Positions 1-7,902 of a stretch of 64,000 bases of DNA are shown here, in pieces. The translations under genes and the position numbers were made by a program. The notes beneath the pieces were generated by a model. The model saw nothing but the letters and a program-made list of their open reading frames with translations. It was not told where the DNA came from and did no database searches. Origin of the DNA: Phycisphaerae bacterium (GTDB taxonomy: Bacteria; Planctomycetota; Phycisphaerae; Tepidisphaerales; Tepidisphaeraceae); contig JAICIO010000018.1 of the NCBI GenBank assembly GCA_025924315.1, positions 1 through 64,000 of the forward strand, written 5' to 3'. How positions within the stretch are numbered: position 1 is the first letter of the stretch; every line of letters starts with the position of its first letter.

Positions 1-2112
1 AGCGCCGAGATGTCGCGCGAGCTCGGCCCCTTCCCCGGCTTCCACGAAAACCGCAACGAGATGCTGCGCGTGATGCGCAACCATCGTCGCGCATCCTACG
101 ACGTAGGATCGAAAGCCCAGGGATGGCAATCCCTGGGTGATTACGAAGCGCTCGACATCGCGCCCGTTGGAATTGATTCAAAACAATTCGAGCCCAACGA
201 TCCCCTCGCGTCCAAGCAGCTTCTCCTCAGCGCCCAGGAATGCTGGGATCGCGCCCTCTTCCTCGGCGAACGTCACGGCTACCGCAACGCGCAGTCCACC
301 GTCATCGCCCCCACCGGCACCATCGGCCTGCTGATGGATTGCGACACCACCGGCGTCGAACCCGACTTCGCGCTCGTCAAATTCAAGAAGCTCGCCGGCG
401 GTGGGTATTTCAAGATCGCCAACCAATCGCTGCGTCCCGCGCTCGTGAATCTCGGCTACGATTCGCACCAGATTCACGACATCCTCAAGTACGTGCTCGG
501 CACGCTCTCGCTGCACGACACGCCGCACATCAACTGGGAATCGCTCAAGGCGCACGGCCTCTCCGACGCCGAGCTGACCAAGGTCGAAGATTCGCTCCCC
601 GGCGTGTTCGAGATCGGCTTCGCGTTCAGCGCGTGGTCGTTCGGGCCGGATACCCTCGCGCGTCTCGGCGTGACCGAAGACGAGCGCATGGCGCCCGGAT
701 TTAACCTGCTCCGCAAGCTCGGCTTCACCAAGAAGCAGATCGACGAAGCGAACGACGTCATCTGCGGCCGCGGAACGATCGAAGGCGCGCCTCATCTGAA
801 GGATGAACATCTCCCCGTGTTCGACTGCGCCAACAAGTGCGGCCGGCACGGCGTGCGCTTCATCCCCGCCGACGGCCACATCCGCATGATGGCCGCCGCC
901 CAACCGTTCATCAGCGGTGCGATCAGCAAGACGATCAATCTGCCGAACGAAGCGACGATCGACGAGATCAAGCGCGCCTACGAGCTGAGCTGGAAGCTCG
1001 GCCTCAAGGCCAACGCCCTCTATCGCGACGGCAGCAAGCTCAGCCAACCGCTCAACATCAAGTCCGACACCGAACTGGACAAGGCCGAAGAGGACGACGA
1101 GGAAAACGTGGAAGCAGGACGTGAGGAAGTTGCGACGCAGGTGGCTCGCGCCGCAACCCTCGCGTCCGTTGTAGAAGCAACGGATCCCACCAAAGCCCAC
1201 GGATCGCAAGCCCACGGATCGCCATCCGTGGGCGTGGCCGACGTGAAGCCCGACAACATCGAGCCGGCTCCGACCCACACCCACATCATCGAAAAGATCG
1301 TGGAACGGATCGTCGAGCGTCCCCTCCGCCGCCGCCTCCCCGACACGCGTCACGCCAAGACGCACAAGTTCGACGTCGCCGGCCACGAAGGCTACATCAC
1401 CGCCGGCCTCTACGAAGACGGCTCCCCCGGCGAAGTCTTCATCACAATGGCCAAAGAAGGCAGCACGATCGGCGGGCTCATGGACGCCATCGCCACCCTC
1501 GTCTCGGTCTCCTTGCAGTATGGAGTCCCGGTGGAATCGCTGGTGAGAAAATTCGAACACGTAAGATTCGAACCCAGCGGCATGACGCGCAACCCCGAGA
1601 TCCCCATCGCCAAATCCCTGGTCGACTACATCTTCCGCTGGCTCGCGATGGAATTCGTCACCGGCTACAAAGAAGCCAACGCCCCGAAACGTCCGGCAAA
1701 GAAGCCAGAAGCCAGAAGCCAGGAGCCAGCTACTCCCTCTCCCTCCCAGGGAGAGGGCAGGGGAGAGGGTCAAGCGGCGTCCCACGTCGAGCACGGTTCG
1801 ACCGCGCAACCGACGTCCGAACAACCCCGCAAGAAAGAAGGCAACGGCCACGGCCGCCACATCGAACACGATGTGAAACCCTTCGACTACACCGGCGAAG
1901 AATCCCCCAAGTCGGCTCCCACAAGCGGCACCGAGTCCTCCCCCCAACTCGTCGCCAGCCTGAGGCTGACCATGGCCGTCGACCCCTTAAGCCAACAAGG
2001 CACCGACATGCAAAGCGATGCCCCCGCCTGCGACGTCTGCGGCAGCATCACGGTAAGAAGCGGCACCTGCTACAAATGCCTCAACTGCGGGAATTCGATG
2101 GGGTGCAGTTGA
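1..2112 (+). CDS. nrdJ: Adenosylcobalamin-dependent (class II) ribonucleotide reductase, 3' part
   Basis: The frame is already open at base 1, so the gene begins upstream; 703 C-terminal residues are present. It reduces ribonucleotides to deoxyribonucleotides using coenzyme B12. Visible family signatures are APTGTIGLLMDCDTTG near residue 103, the FISGAISKTINLP and KANALYRDGSKLSQP blocks around 300-350, the THKFDVAGHEGYIT domain near 455, and a C-terminal cysteine tail (CDVC at 677, CYKCLNC near 690, C702) that is expected to shuttle electrons. Odd: three linker stretches (residues about 38-47, 396-412 and 566-591) are encoded by palindromic repeats that elsewhere lie between genes, all kept in frame. 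Identification is secure; the insertions are described in the findings. Confidence 0.96.
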   Translation, partial: SAEMSRELGPFPGFHENRNEMLRVMRNHRRASYDVGSKAQGWQSLGDYEALDIAPVGIDSKQFEPNDPLASKQLLLSAQECWDRALFLGERHGYRNAQSTVIAPTGTIGLLMDCDTTGVEPDFALVKFKKLAGGGYFKIANQSLRPALVNLGYDSHQIHDILKYVLGTLSLHDTPHINWESLKAHGLSDAELTKVEDSLPGVFEIGFAFSAWSFGPDTLARLGVTEDERMAPGFNLLRKLGFTKKQIDEANDVICGRGTIEGAPHLKDEHLPVFDCANKCGRHGVRFIPADGHIRMMAAAQPFISGAISKTINLPNEATIDEIKRAYELSWKLGLKANALYRDGSKLSQPLNIKSDTELDKAEEDDEENVEAGREEVATQVARAATLASVVEATDPTKAHGSQAHGSPSVGVADVKPDNIEPAPTHTHIIEKIVERIVERPLRRRLPDTRHAKTHKFDVAGHEGYITAGLYEDGSPGEVFITMAKEGSTIGGLMDAIATLVSVSLQYGVPVESLVRKFEHVRFEPSGMTRNPEIPIAKSLVDYIFRWLAMEFVTGYKEANAPKRPAKKPEARSQEPATPSPSQGEGRGEGQAASHVEHGSTAQPTSEQPRKKEGNGHGRHIEHDVKPFDYTGEESPKSAPTSGTESSPQLVASLRLTMAVDPLSQQGTDMQSDAPACDVCGSITVRSGTCYKCLNCGNSMGCS
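113..139. repeat. Family L palindrome inside nrdJ, copy 1
   Basis: A perfect 9-bp inverted repeat CCCAGGGAT / ATCCCTGGG with a 4-base loop (GGCA) lies in the coding frame of nrdJ. A related copy follows at 1211-1232. Confidence 0.8.
1191..1234. repeat. Family L palindrome inside nrdJ, copy 2
   Basis: A perfect 9-bp inverted repeat CCCACGGAT / ATCCGTGGG with a 4-base loop at 1211-1232, preceded by an extra left half-unit (AAGCCCACGGATCG) at 1194-1207. It is translated as an Ala-His-Gly-Ser-rich linker. Confidence 0.8.
1699..1772. repeat. Families I and E side by side inside nrdJ
   Basis: A GAAGCCAGAAGCCAG run (1701-1730) matches the arms of the intergenic palindrome at 43710-43788. It is followed at 1735-1757 by a perfect 10-bp stem CCCTCTCCCT / AGGGAGAGGG that matches the repeat arms at 39341-39378. 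Both are read in frame as the nrdJ linker before the C-terminal zinc-like tail. Confidence 0.8.
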
Positions 2113-2203
2113 TGTCTGCGGGTGACAAACGCGAAGATTTCCGCACGACGGCGGCCCGGTGCTCGAAAAGCACCGCGCCTGTCGCCGTATTAGAGGACTC
2201 CAC

Positions 2204-3517
2204 ATGAGCACTTCACTTGGTCGCCAACTTCTTCCACTAATGCGGGCCCGCGGCAATTTCCTCCTACTCGTACTTGCCGCGCTCATCGTCGGCGGCCTCC
2301 CCGTTCTGCTCTCCGTCGTAGCGCCAAATCTCAACAACTCTGTACTGATCGCTATCTGTGCATCGGGCCAGTTCTTCGTATCAATATTCGCAGGAGTAGC
2401 GTGGTCAAAATCTGAAGCAGTTAGAGAAGCGAATATGCGATGGGTGCCAATGGGAGCGAGCGCATGCGACCGTCTTGCAACGATTCTCGGCGCCGTGGCG
2501 AATCTTCGAGCCACAGTTGGCCAAGCATGCTCAACCGCCACCAAAAACTTGCCCGAATTGACGGAGAAAAGGAACCGGGCAGTTCGCATTCACTTTGAAG
2601 GACTCTGTAGTTCGAATGCCACTCGGTTGAACGATGTCGAGTGTCACTTGGATAGTGCGTTGGCCGATTGGGAACGATTCATCAAGCACAATTGTGACGG
2701 ACCGGAATGTGCGGACATAGGTCGACGATTAGCGTTACTTCGAGCGCGCATACCCAACATTGTGCCCGCAGGAACCGGTTGTGGCGTTCAACAACCCGAC
2801 ACTGTCACCGAAGCGCCCGAAGGCAATCTGGAAGATCTTGAATTGGTGGTAAACGGAGTGACCGCGGATGTAACTCGCAATGGTAGGTGGATCCTCCGAA
2901 GAGTTGCCGACGATTATTGGGAAAGCGACATCTACGTTCTCCGTCGGAAGTCTTATGGTTGGTATGTCGAAGAGCGGGTTAATCCCGACAGCTATTTCTT
3001 CCGCCCAGATACAGGCAGCGAGTTCGGAGTCTATGAGCGCTGCGAAGTTTGTCCGTACGATGGCAATGCGGTTATCGCTAAACCCGCATCTGCGCCGCCA
3101 TCAGATTCCCAGCAAGCGAAGCTAACAAACGAGGTGTATAAGGCGAGATTAGTTGAACTGACGATCGCGCTCGATCAATACCTTCAGCACACGGTGAGCC
3201 AGCATCGAGTTTCGCCTGAAGCAATTGTTCGCGCTCTGCGACAGGCAAATGATATTGCTGCGTACTCCGTCCTCATTGGAGCGCGGTGCCCGAAAATCGT
3301 GAGTGCCGGCGCGATACCGGCGCTCAACCTGCTTCGAGGGCTATTTGAGCTTTCGCCGTTCGTCTATGATCCACAACTGCGACAACAGATCTGCAATCCG
3401 AAACGTGCGATGAGCGAGGCCGAGGCAATAGCACTCGGTTTCGTGCCACACGCTCAGAAGCGAATCCCGAATGATTCGGGCGACGGCAATGGCCAGCGCA
3501 AACCCGATCCGCCATGA
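2204..3517 (+). CDS. Hypothetical membrane-anchored protein
   Basis: 437 residues from the ATG at 2204, chosen because AGAGGA lies 6 bases upstream; an earlier ATG at 2159 has no such site. Two hydrophobic segments follow near residues 12-35 and 42-65, so the bulk of the protein probably hangs in the cytoplasm or periplasm behind a hairpin anchor. The central part is rich in Trp/Tyr (near RNGRWILRRVADDYW) with four cysteines; the C-terminal third looks helical. I recognise no family. The base composition is visibly less GC-rich than its neighbours, with many A/T third positions, which fits recent acquisition. Confidence 0.7.
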   Translation: MSTSLGRQLLPLMRARGNFLLLVLAALIVGGLPVLLSVVAPNLNNSVLIAICASGQFFVSIFAGVAWSKSEAVREANMRWVPMGASACDRLATILGAVANLRATVGQACSTATKNLPELTEKRNRAVRIHFEGLCSSNATRLNDVECHLDSALADWERFIKHNCDGPECADIGRRLALLRARIPNIVPAGTGCGVQQPDTVTEAPEGNLEDLELVVNGVTADVTRNGRWILRRVADDYWESDIYVLRRKSYGWYVEERVNPDSYFFRPDTGSEFGVYERCEVCPYDGNAVIAKPASAPPSDSQQAKLTNEVYKARLVELTIALDQYLQHTVSQHRVSPEAIVRALRQANDIAAYSVLIGARCPKIVSAGAIPALNLLRGLFELSPFVYDPQLRQQICNPKRAMSEAEAIALGFVPHAQKRIPNDSGDGNGQRKPDPP

Positions 3518-3520
3518 GTC

Positions 3521-4183
3521 TCACGCCGCGACGCGGAGGCTGGTGGGGTTGGACCAAGGGCCGGTTTCGCCTCTTCGGCTGATCCATCTCGCGAAGTAGG
3601 TCGCCACTTTGCCGTCGTCTTTTCGCTCGTACTGAATGCGCGTCGGGTTGCGCGTGGCCGCCATGAGGAAGTGGGCTTGCGTCGGATCAGTCACCCGTTC
3701 ATCCGCCATCGCGACGAAGACCTGCAGCGCAATCGCGCCGGCGGGTTTTGCTTTGCCGATCTCGTCGCCGTTTTGAAAGCGCAGGAGATGCTGGGCGGAA
3801 GGATGAACGACGACATTGAGAATCGGTGAACTCTTCGGACAGGCGACGCGCCCTCTGCGCTTGCGCGTGGGCTTCATGCCGATCTTGATCCGGTCCTCGT
3901 TCGATACGCTACGATTCGCCTTGATCATCGAATAGAACTGCGCGATGACCTGCTCCGCGGCCACGCGCGTTTCGGTCTTGAGGCAAACGCTGCCCCGCGT
4001 CCTCGTGGGAGGATCCGTCGCCCGCGCCAGGGCCAGTTCGAAGACCTCGACCCCGGCATCGACCGACTCGGCGTCGGAGAGCGTCACGCCATAGATCCCC
4101 GGCCGAGCCAGGAGCCCGTTCGCGAACGTCCGCATCCAGGTTTTCGCCGGCTGATCCGCCCGCGGCATGTAACCATTGGCCAT
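3521..4183 (-). CDS. Hypothetical protein, fibronectin-like C-terminal end
   Basis: 220 residues starting MANGYMPRAD. The start at 4183 is supported by AGGAAGG seven bases upstream, which rejects the longer reading to 4249. There is no signal peptide or membrane segment. The C-terminal half (RIQYERKDDGKVATYFARW, then WSNPTSLRVAA) resembles the strand pattern of a fibronectin type III-like domain, and I recall proteins of this pattern from planctomycetes, but I can assign no function. It converges with the hypothetical membrane gene to its left, only 3 bases away. Confidence 0.75.
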   Translation of the reverse strand: MANGYMPRADQPAKTWMRTFANGLLARPGIYGVTLSDAESVDAGVEVFELALARATDPPTRTRGSVCLKTETRVAAEQVIAQFYSMIKANRSVSNEDRIKIGMKPTRKRRGRVACPKSSPILNVVVHPSAQHLLRFQNGDEIGKAKPAGAIALQVFVAMADERVTDPTQAHFLMAATRNPTRIQYERKDDGKVATYFARWISRRGETGPWSNPTSLRVAA

Positions 4184-4230
4184 AAACGAGCCTTCCTGCT
4201 TTCGGTCGTATCGGCCAATACCGCCCTGCA

Positions 4231-4470
4231 ATGAATCAGCAGATCTCAATTCGCGAAAAATATTTTGCCCGGGGCGCGCGTGAGGCGGCCCGCCGGGTCC
4301 GCTCCGCTTCCCGGCTCACCCGTAAGCAAACCCGAGAACACGGAATCGCCACCCGCTCCGCTCGTCTGCTCTCCCGATTCGCCCGTTTCACTTCCCGCGA
4401 TGGCCGTGACGTCATCCGCTTGATCCGTGAGGCATCACGCAATACCCGCGCCGGCACGTTTCCACGCTAG
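4231..4470 (+). CDS. Small ORF with arginine heptads
   Basis: 79 residues, uncertain as a gene. From residue 14 to 73 arginine falls at 14, 17, 21, 24, 28, 31, 35, 42, 45, 49, 52, 56, 59, 63, 66, 70 and 73: an alternating 3-4 spacing with a single missing position (38). As a helix this puts all arginines on one face, as in a coiled-coil a/d pattern. At the DNA level the CCCG/CGC words recur with a 21-base period, so the opposite strand also stays open and arginine-rich (4457 to 4236). No ribosome binding site is evident. It could be a nucleic-acid- or membrane-binding helix or a non-coding periodic sequence. Confidence 0.4.
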   Translation: MNQQISIREKYFARGAREAARRVRSASRLTRKQTREHGIATRSARLLSRFARFTSRDGRDVIRLIREASRNTRAGTFPR

Positions 4471-4545
4471 CGAGCTTGCCGGATAATGCCCGCATGAGGT
4501 ATTGGCTGCTTCTTGGAGTTTTGTCGTGGTCGCTGCCCCGCCGCA

Positions 4546-4614
4546 TGTGGCACAGCCGCCCTCGGCTGTGGTTGGCGTGCGAGCGAGGGCACAGCCGAGG
4601 GCGGCTGTGCCACA
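4546..4614. repeat. Family B palindrome
   Basis: TGTGGCACAGCCGCCCTCGG and its reverse complement flank a short GC-rich loop. Another full copy is at 16459-16524 and one lone arm at 8230-8254. It lies just upstream of the small membrane protein gene at 4682. Confidence 0.85.
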
Positions 4615-4681
4615 CGGGAATATCCGATGCGCTCATGCGCACCCTGCCTGCGTTACACGCCCTTTCACCTCTCGCCGTATC

Positions 4682-4999
4682 ATGAAAAGGATTCCTTACA
4701 AACCGGCTTCCACCCTCCCGCCGGAAACGCAGACGCTTTCGACGCTCGCGCAAGCGCTGATCGGCTGCGCGATCGGGGTGGGCACGGTGGTTGTTGTCGC
4801 CATGATGGGCGTCTTGACGGCGATCTTCGGCATTGAGTTTCGCGGGTGGTGGTGGATTGGCGTGTTTGTTTATATCTGGATGCTCGTTTTCATCTCGCTG
4901 CGCAAACGCTGGCATGCGATGCTGGTTTCAGCCATCGGCGTGACCGCGATCGGGATCATCCTCGAGCGGATTGTCCTGCACCTCATCGGTGGTGCCTGA
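4682..4999 (+). CDS. Small three-helix membrane protein
   Basis: 105 residues from the ATG at 4682 (MKRIPYKPAS). An upstream in-frame extension to 4502 only translates the family B repeat, so it is rejected. Three hydrophobic segments are visible near residues 22-45, 50-67 and 76-100, separated by short basic loops (RKRWH). No family is recognised. No clear ribosome binding site precedes the start. It is followed at once by a family G repeat, which probably marks the end of the transcription unit. Confidence 0.65.
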   Translation: MKRIPYKPASTLPPETQTLSTLAQALIGCAIGVGTVVVVAMMGVLTAIFGIEFRGWWWIGVFVYIWMLVFISLRKRWHAMLVSAIGVTAIGIILERIVLHLIGGA

Positions 5000-5006
5000 G
5001 GTTCTC

Positions 5007-5076
5007 GTTTAGCCGCGAGCTTGGTCGCGGTTCTATTCTTCACCACAACACACCGCGAGCAAGCTCGCGGCTAAAC
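5007..5076. repeat. Family G palindrome
   Basis: GTTTAGCCGCGAGCTTGG... is mirrored by ...CAAGCTCGCGGCTAAAC. The GTTTAGCC / GGCTAAAC outer arms recur at 31950-32015 with different inner sequence. Confidence 0.85.
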
Positions 5077-5078
5077 AC

Positions 5079-5113
5079 ATCTGCGTTCATCTGTGTGCAT
5101 CTGCGGTTCCCTT
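5079..5113. repeat. Family F decamer cluster (short)
   Basis: ATCTGCGTTC, ATCTGTGTGC and ATCTGCGGTT follow one another with a period of exactly 10 bases. Confidence 0.7.
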
Positions 5114-5166
5114 TTCCCTCGGCGATCCATGTGCATGGGGACCCATTTGTTGCTAAGCTATAAGTA

Positions 5167-5931
5167 ATGACCCTTACCGAACCACCCGTCGCGCGCCCAG
5201 GGGGCGCAGAAGAGCCCTTCTACTTCGCCGAGCGGAGAGCGCGATCGTTTTCGACGGCTGTGATGTTCGTTATCCTCGGCGCGTTTCTCGTCGCGCCGCC
5301 GATCGTCGGAATCTTCTGGCCCGACTCGCTGTTCAATCCTCGATTCGACTTCCATTACTTCGGAATCCAGCTGATGCTGCTCGGCGGGTTGAGCATCCTA
5401 GCCCTGCTGCCGGCCGTGATCCGGAACCGCGTGAAAGAGGTGGTCGTCGATCGTGCGGGGATTCGATATGGCGGGCGATCGTGGACGTGGGATGAGATTC
5501 GCTGGATCGGGTCGACCGAGCACAACCTGGGTGGCGTGTGGCTCGCCTTCCGGGCGAAAGATAAGCCGGACCGGGAGGTCAGGCTGGTGCCCGGCCTGGG
5601 CGGGTCGGGGGCGCTGTCGCCGGCACAATTCGAGCAGATCGTCAATCGCATCGAGGGATGGACGCTCGTTCATGCGCCGCACGTGACGATCGAGCGAACG
5701 CGAAGCGCGAGCGATCGGAAGAAGGGAAAAAAGTGGGCCGTGGTTTCGTTTACGGTCGCGGCCGCGCTGGCGGCGTGGCTGGTGATTGTGCTCGTCAATC
5801 CGACCGTCCGCGCGGCGCTGAACAATTTTCGCCATCCAGTCGCGCTGCGGGTGCTTTTCATCCTGGGGCCGCTGGTCGCGGTGAGTGACGGAATCCGGGA
5901 ATGGCGCGGGAAGAAACGAAAGAGCGGATAG
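5167..5931 (+). CDS. Membrane protein with a PH-like strand region
   Basis: 254 residues. Two hydrophobic segments (about 30-52 and 66-86) are followed by a soluble part with the pattern VVVDRAGIRYGGRSWTWDEI and WLAFRAKDKPDREVRLVPG, which resembles bacterial PH-like domains that follow a double membrane anchor. A basic stretch (SDRKKGKKW) and two further hydrophobic segments (about 193-215 and 222-240) end the protein. No ribosome binding site is seen; TAAGCT lies 7 bases before the start and could be a -10 element of a leaderless message. Function unknown. Confidence 0.65.
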   Translation: MTLTEPPVARPGGAEEPFYFAERRARSFSTAVMFVILGAFLVAPPIVGIFWPDSLFNPRFDFHYFGIQLMLLGGLSILALLPAVIRNRVKEVVVDRAGIRYGGRSWTWDEIRWIGSTEHNLGGVWLAFRAKDKPDREVRLVPGLGGSGALSPAQFEQIVNRIEGWTLVHAPHVTIERTRSASDRKKGKKWAVVSFTVAAALAAWLVIVLVNPTVRAALNNFRHPVALRVLFILGPLVAVSDGIREWRGKKRKSG

Positions 5932-5937
5932 AACGGA

Positions 5938-6086
5938 ATTTTTATCCACGAATGATGAGCAAAGCGAATAATGCCGAATTTTCACGAATGAATTCAGATT
6001 AGTTTCTGGATTCGTGTCAATTCGTGTTCATTCGTGGGCCAACTGCCTTTGTGTTTTATCTGCGTTTATCTGTGTGCATCTGTGGC
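5938..6086. repeat. Family F decamer cluster
   Basis: CACGAAT-type words on the left face GTGTTCATTCGTGG and TTTATCTGCGTTTATCTGTG words on the right, with a unit length near 10 bases. It lies between two converging genes (5931 and 6088). Confidence 0.75.
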
Positions 6087-6087
6087 G

Positions 6088-6942
6088 TCAGGATTTCCGT
6101 CGGGGGCGCGCCGCGAACGCCGTCATTGCCAACGCGAACGCGGCGAGCGATGTGGGCTCCGGGGTGGGGAACGCGATGGCATCGAGTCGTGAAATGCTGG
6201 CCCCGAGATCGGTCACGGCGCCGCTCCCGGTGTCGATCGTCAACAGGTGGTTCGGGCTGCTGAACGAGCTGTACAGCGTCGCGCCGTCGAAACACATCCC
6301 GCCATAGCCGCCGGTGGTACTGAGGTCCGGACCGGGATCGGCGATCTGCACGTACGCCCCGGTGGACTTGTTGTACGTTCCGAAATGCGCGACGTCGGGC
6401 GAGCCGTAGACGATACCGGTGGAATCGATAGCGATGCCTCCGCCGGTCGTGAAGCCAAACCCCGAATCGCCGACCTTCGTCGCCTGCCCCGTCACGGTGT
6501 TGATGCTGTACAGATGCGCGCCGCCGACCGACCCGATGCCGTACAGCGTATCCGTCGTTGGATCGAACGAGATGTCGGTCATGGTCCCGCCGGTGGGGAC
6601 GTTGAACGGACCGATTGGCGTGACGAGGCCGGTGGCGGGGTTGATCGTCACCAGTTTATCGTGCGTGCTTGGGTCGCTCCCGCCGCCATGCGCCGTCGAA
6701 CCGTACAACTGCTGCGTGACGGGATCGAACGCCAATCCGGTCATCCCGTAGTTCAACGCGCCCGCATCGTTCAGCGGACCGATATCTTTGACGACGGCGC
6801 CGTTCACGGAACTGAGTTGGTAGAGTTCACCCGCGCCGGAGCCTGCGGTCGCGGCAAAGAGAGGAAGACCAGGAATCGCCTGCGCGCGAGGGACAGCGAT
6901 GGACCCGAGTATCGCGATGCAAAGGACGTGGCTGATTTTCAC
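6088..6942 (-). CDS. Secreted PEP-CTERM beta-propeller-like protein
   Basis: 284 residues from a GTG at 6942 (MKISHVLCIAILG), chosen because AAGGAG lies 6 bases upstream and a signal peptide follows directly (cleavage after RAQA). The body repeats short blocks such as YQLSSVNGAV, LVTINPATGLV, LYSINTVTGQA and LLTIDTGSGAV, about 40 residues apart, like beta-propeller blades of the DUF4394 kind. The C-terminus has a PEP-CTERM sorting tail: PEPTSLAAFALAMTAFA followed by RPRRKS. It should be exported, cleaved by an exosortase and placed on the surface or in the matrix. Substrate unknown. Confidence 0.85.
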   Translation of the reverse strand: MKISHVLCIAILGSIAVPRAQAIPGLPLFAATAGSGAGELYQLSSVNGAVVKDIGPLNDAGALNYGMTGLAFDPVTQQLYGSTAHGGGSDPSTHDKLVTINPATGLVTPIGPFNVPTGGTMTDISFDPTTDTLYGIGSVGGAHLYSINTVTGQATKVGDSGFGFTTGGGIAIDSTGIVYGSPDVAHFGTYNKSTGAYVQIADPGPDLSTTGGYGGMCFDGATLYSSFSSPNHLLTIDTGSGAVTDLGASISRLDAIAFPTPEPTSLAAFALAMTAFAARPRRKS

Positions 6943-7161
6943 GACCCACTCCTTCCCAAGAGTTGGACGTCGCCGAACTGTGAGCCGCATGTTGCGAAGT
7001 TCCGCGCGCGAATTCAAGGAATCTTTTTGAATACATTTTCCGATCTATCGGAACCCGAGGATCGGATCAGTGAACGCCCCGGCTTATGATCGCGAAGGTA
7101 GGCGGTTTAGGTTGCTTCAAGGCCGGCGCGCGATGATCCGCGTTCATCCGCGTTCATCCGT

Positions 7162-7524
7162 TCAGCGCAGGCTGGACTTCACCGGCCAGGTGTCGGGGTC
7201 GGCGGCGTTGAAGACGTAGCCTACGCCGACCATTGTCGTCGGCGACATCACGCGGAGCTGGTCGTGCTGCATGTCGCGGATGACGTGCTTAAGCGCGTCG
7301 GCGAAGGCGGGCAGTGGGACGCGTGTCGGGGTTGATGGGCCGAGGCGTTCGAGGACGGCCCGGCCGAAGGTTAAGAGCGGGACGGGTCCGCGCGCGTCGT
7401 GGACGATGCCGAGGCCCAGTTCGGAGAGGAGCGCGAGGATTTGCTCGCGCTGCTCAGTGGACAGGGACCACGTTGGAAAGGCCTGCGACTCGGGCCGCCA
7501 CCAGAATCGAAAAACTCGCCTCAT
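7162..7524 (-). CDS. Hypothetical protein
   Basis: 120 residues, no signal peptide or membrane segment. The middle (LSTEQREQILALLSELGLG) looks helical. Its ATG overlaps the TGA of the small upstream ORF ending at 7521 (ATGA), which suggests coupled translation. No family is recognised. Confidence 0.6.
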   Translation of the reverse strand: MRRVFRFWWRPESQAFPTWSLSTEQREQILALLSELGLGIVHDARGPVPLLTFGRAVLERLGPSTPTRVPLPAFADALKHVIRDMQHDQLRVMSPTTMVGVGYVFNAADPDTWPVKSSLR

Positions 7525-7691
7525 TGCATGTTCTCGCGTTGCATACCCGATATGCCGATCCGCAGATCGTAGGCACGTTCGCCCGAGAAGAAAATGGCCT
7601 GTCGAACCGGTCGGCGGACATCGACCGCACGATCTTGAATTTCGTAGCGACGTCCAACCGGCTCACGTAAAATGATTTCGATGAATCCCAT
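7521..7691 (-). CDS. Possible small ORF upstream of a hypothetical gene
   Basis: 56 residues (MGFIEIILREPVGRRYE to the end). It ends in an ATGA overlap with the gene at 7162-7524, and codon choice looks normal for the window. Against it: its 5' end overlaps the start of the divergent DUF433 gene by 11 to 20 bases, depending on which ATG that gene uses, and I see no clear ribosome binding site. No function can be assigned. Confidence 0.4.
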   Translation of the reverse strand: MGFIEIILREPVGRRYEIQDRAVDVRRPVRQAIFFSGERAYDLRIGISGMQRENMQ

Positions 7692-7902
7692 CAAGATCGA
7701 TCCCGAGATTATGGGTGGAACCCCCTGCTTCGCAGGGACACGCGTGCCGGTAAAGGCGCTCTTTGATGTATTAGAACACAATCGCGGGCTGGAAGATTTC
7801 CTGAAAGGGTTTCCGACGGTGACGCGTGAGCAGGCGGTGACCGTCTTGGCACTCGCGAAAGAAAAGCTGCTCGCCTCAGCCATCGCGACGTCGGCCGCAT
7901 GA
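7672..7902 (+). CDS. DUF433 antitoxin-like protein
   Basis: 76 residues; the start could also be 7681. The DUF433 signature IKIDPEIMGGTPCFAGTRV is complete, followed by a helical region that forms the winged helix in this family. DUF433 proteins are the usual upstream partners of DUF5615 PIN-like proteins, acting as antitoxin and probable autorepressor. The stop codon overlaps the next start (ATGA at 7899), so the two are co-translated. Confidence 0.85.
   Translation: MISMNPIKIDPEIMGGTPCFAGTRVPVKALFDVLEHNRGLEDFLKGFPTVTREQAVTVLALAKEKLLASAIATSAA

Noticed and set aside
178-1947. Long open frame on the minus strand opposite nrdJ
   Set aside because: It mirrors a highly biased GC-rich gene; the plus strand matches a known enzyme throughout.
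4236-4457. Minus-strand arginine-rich frame opposite the heptad ORF
   Set aside because: Explained by the same 21-base DNA period; the plus frame has the cleaner pattern and a more natural end. The choice is not certain.
4546-4614. Family B hairpin as an intrinsic terminator
   Set aside because: Strong stem but no T-run, and copies also occur at places not needing termination. A secondary terminator effect remains possible.
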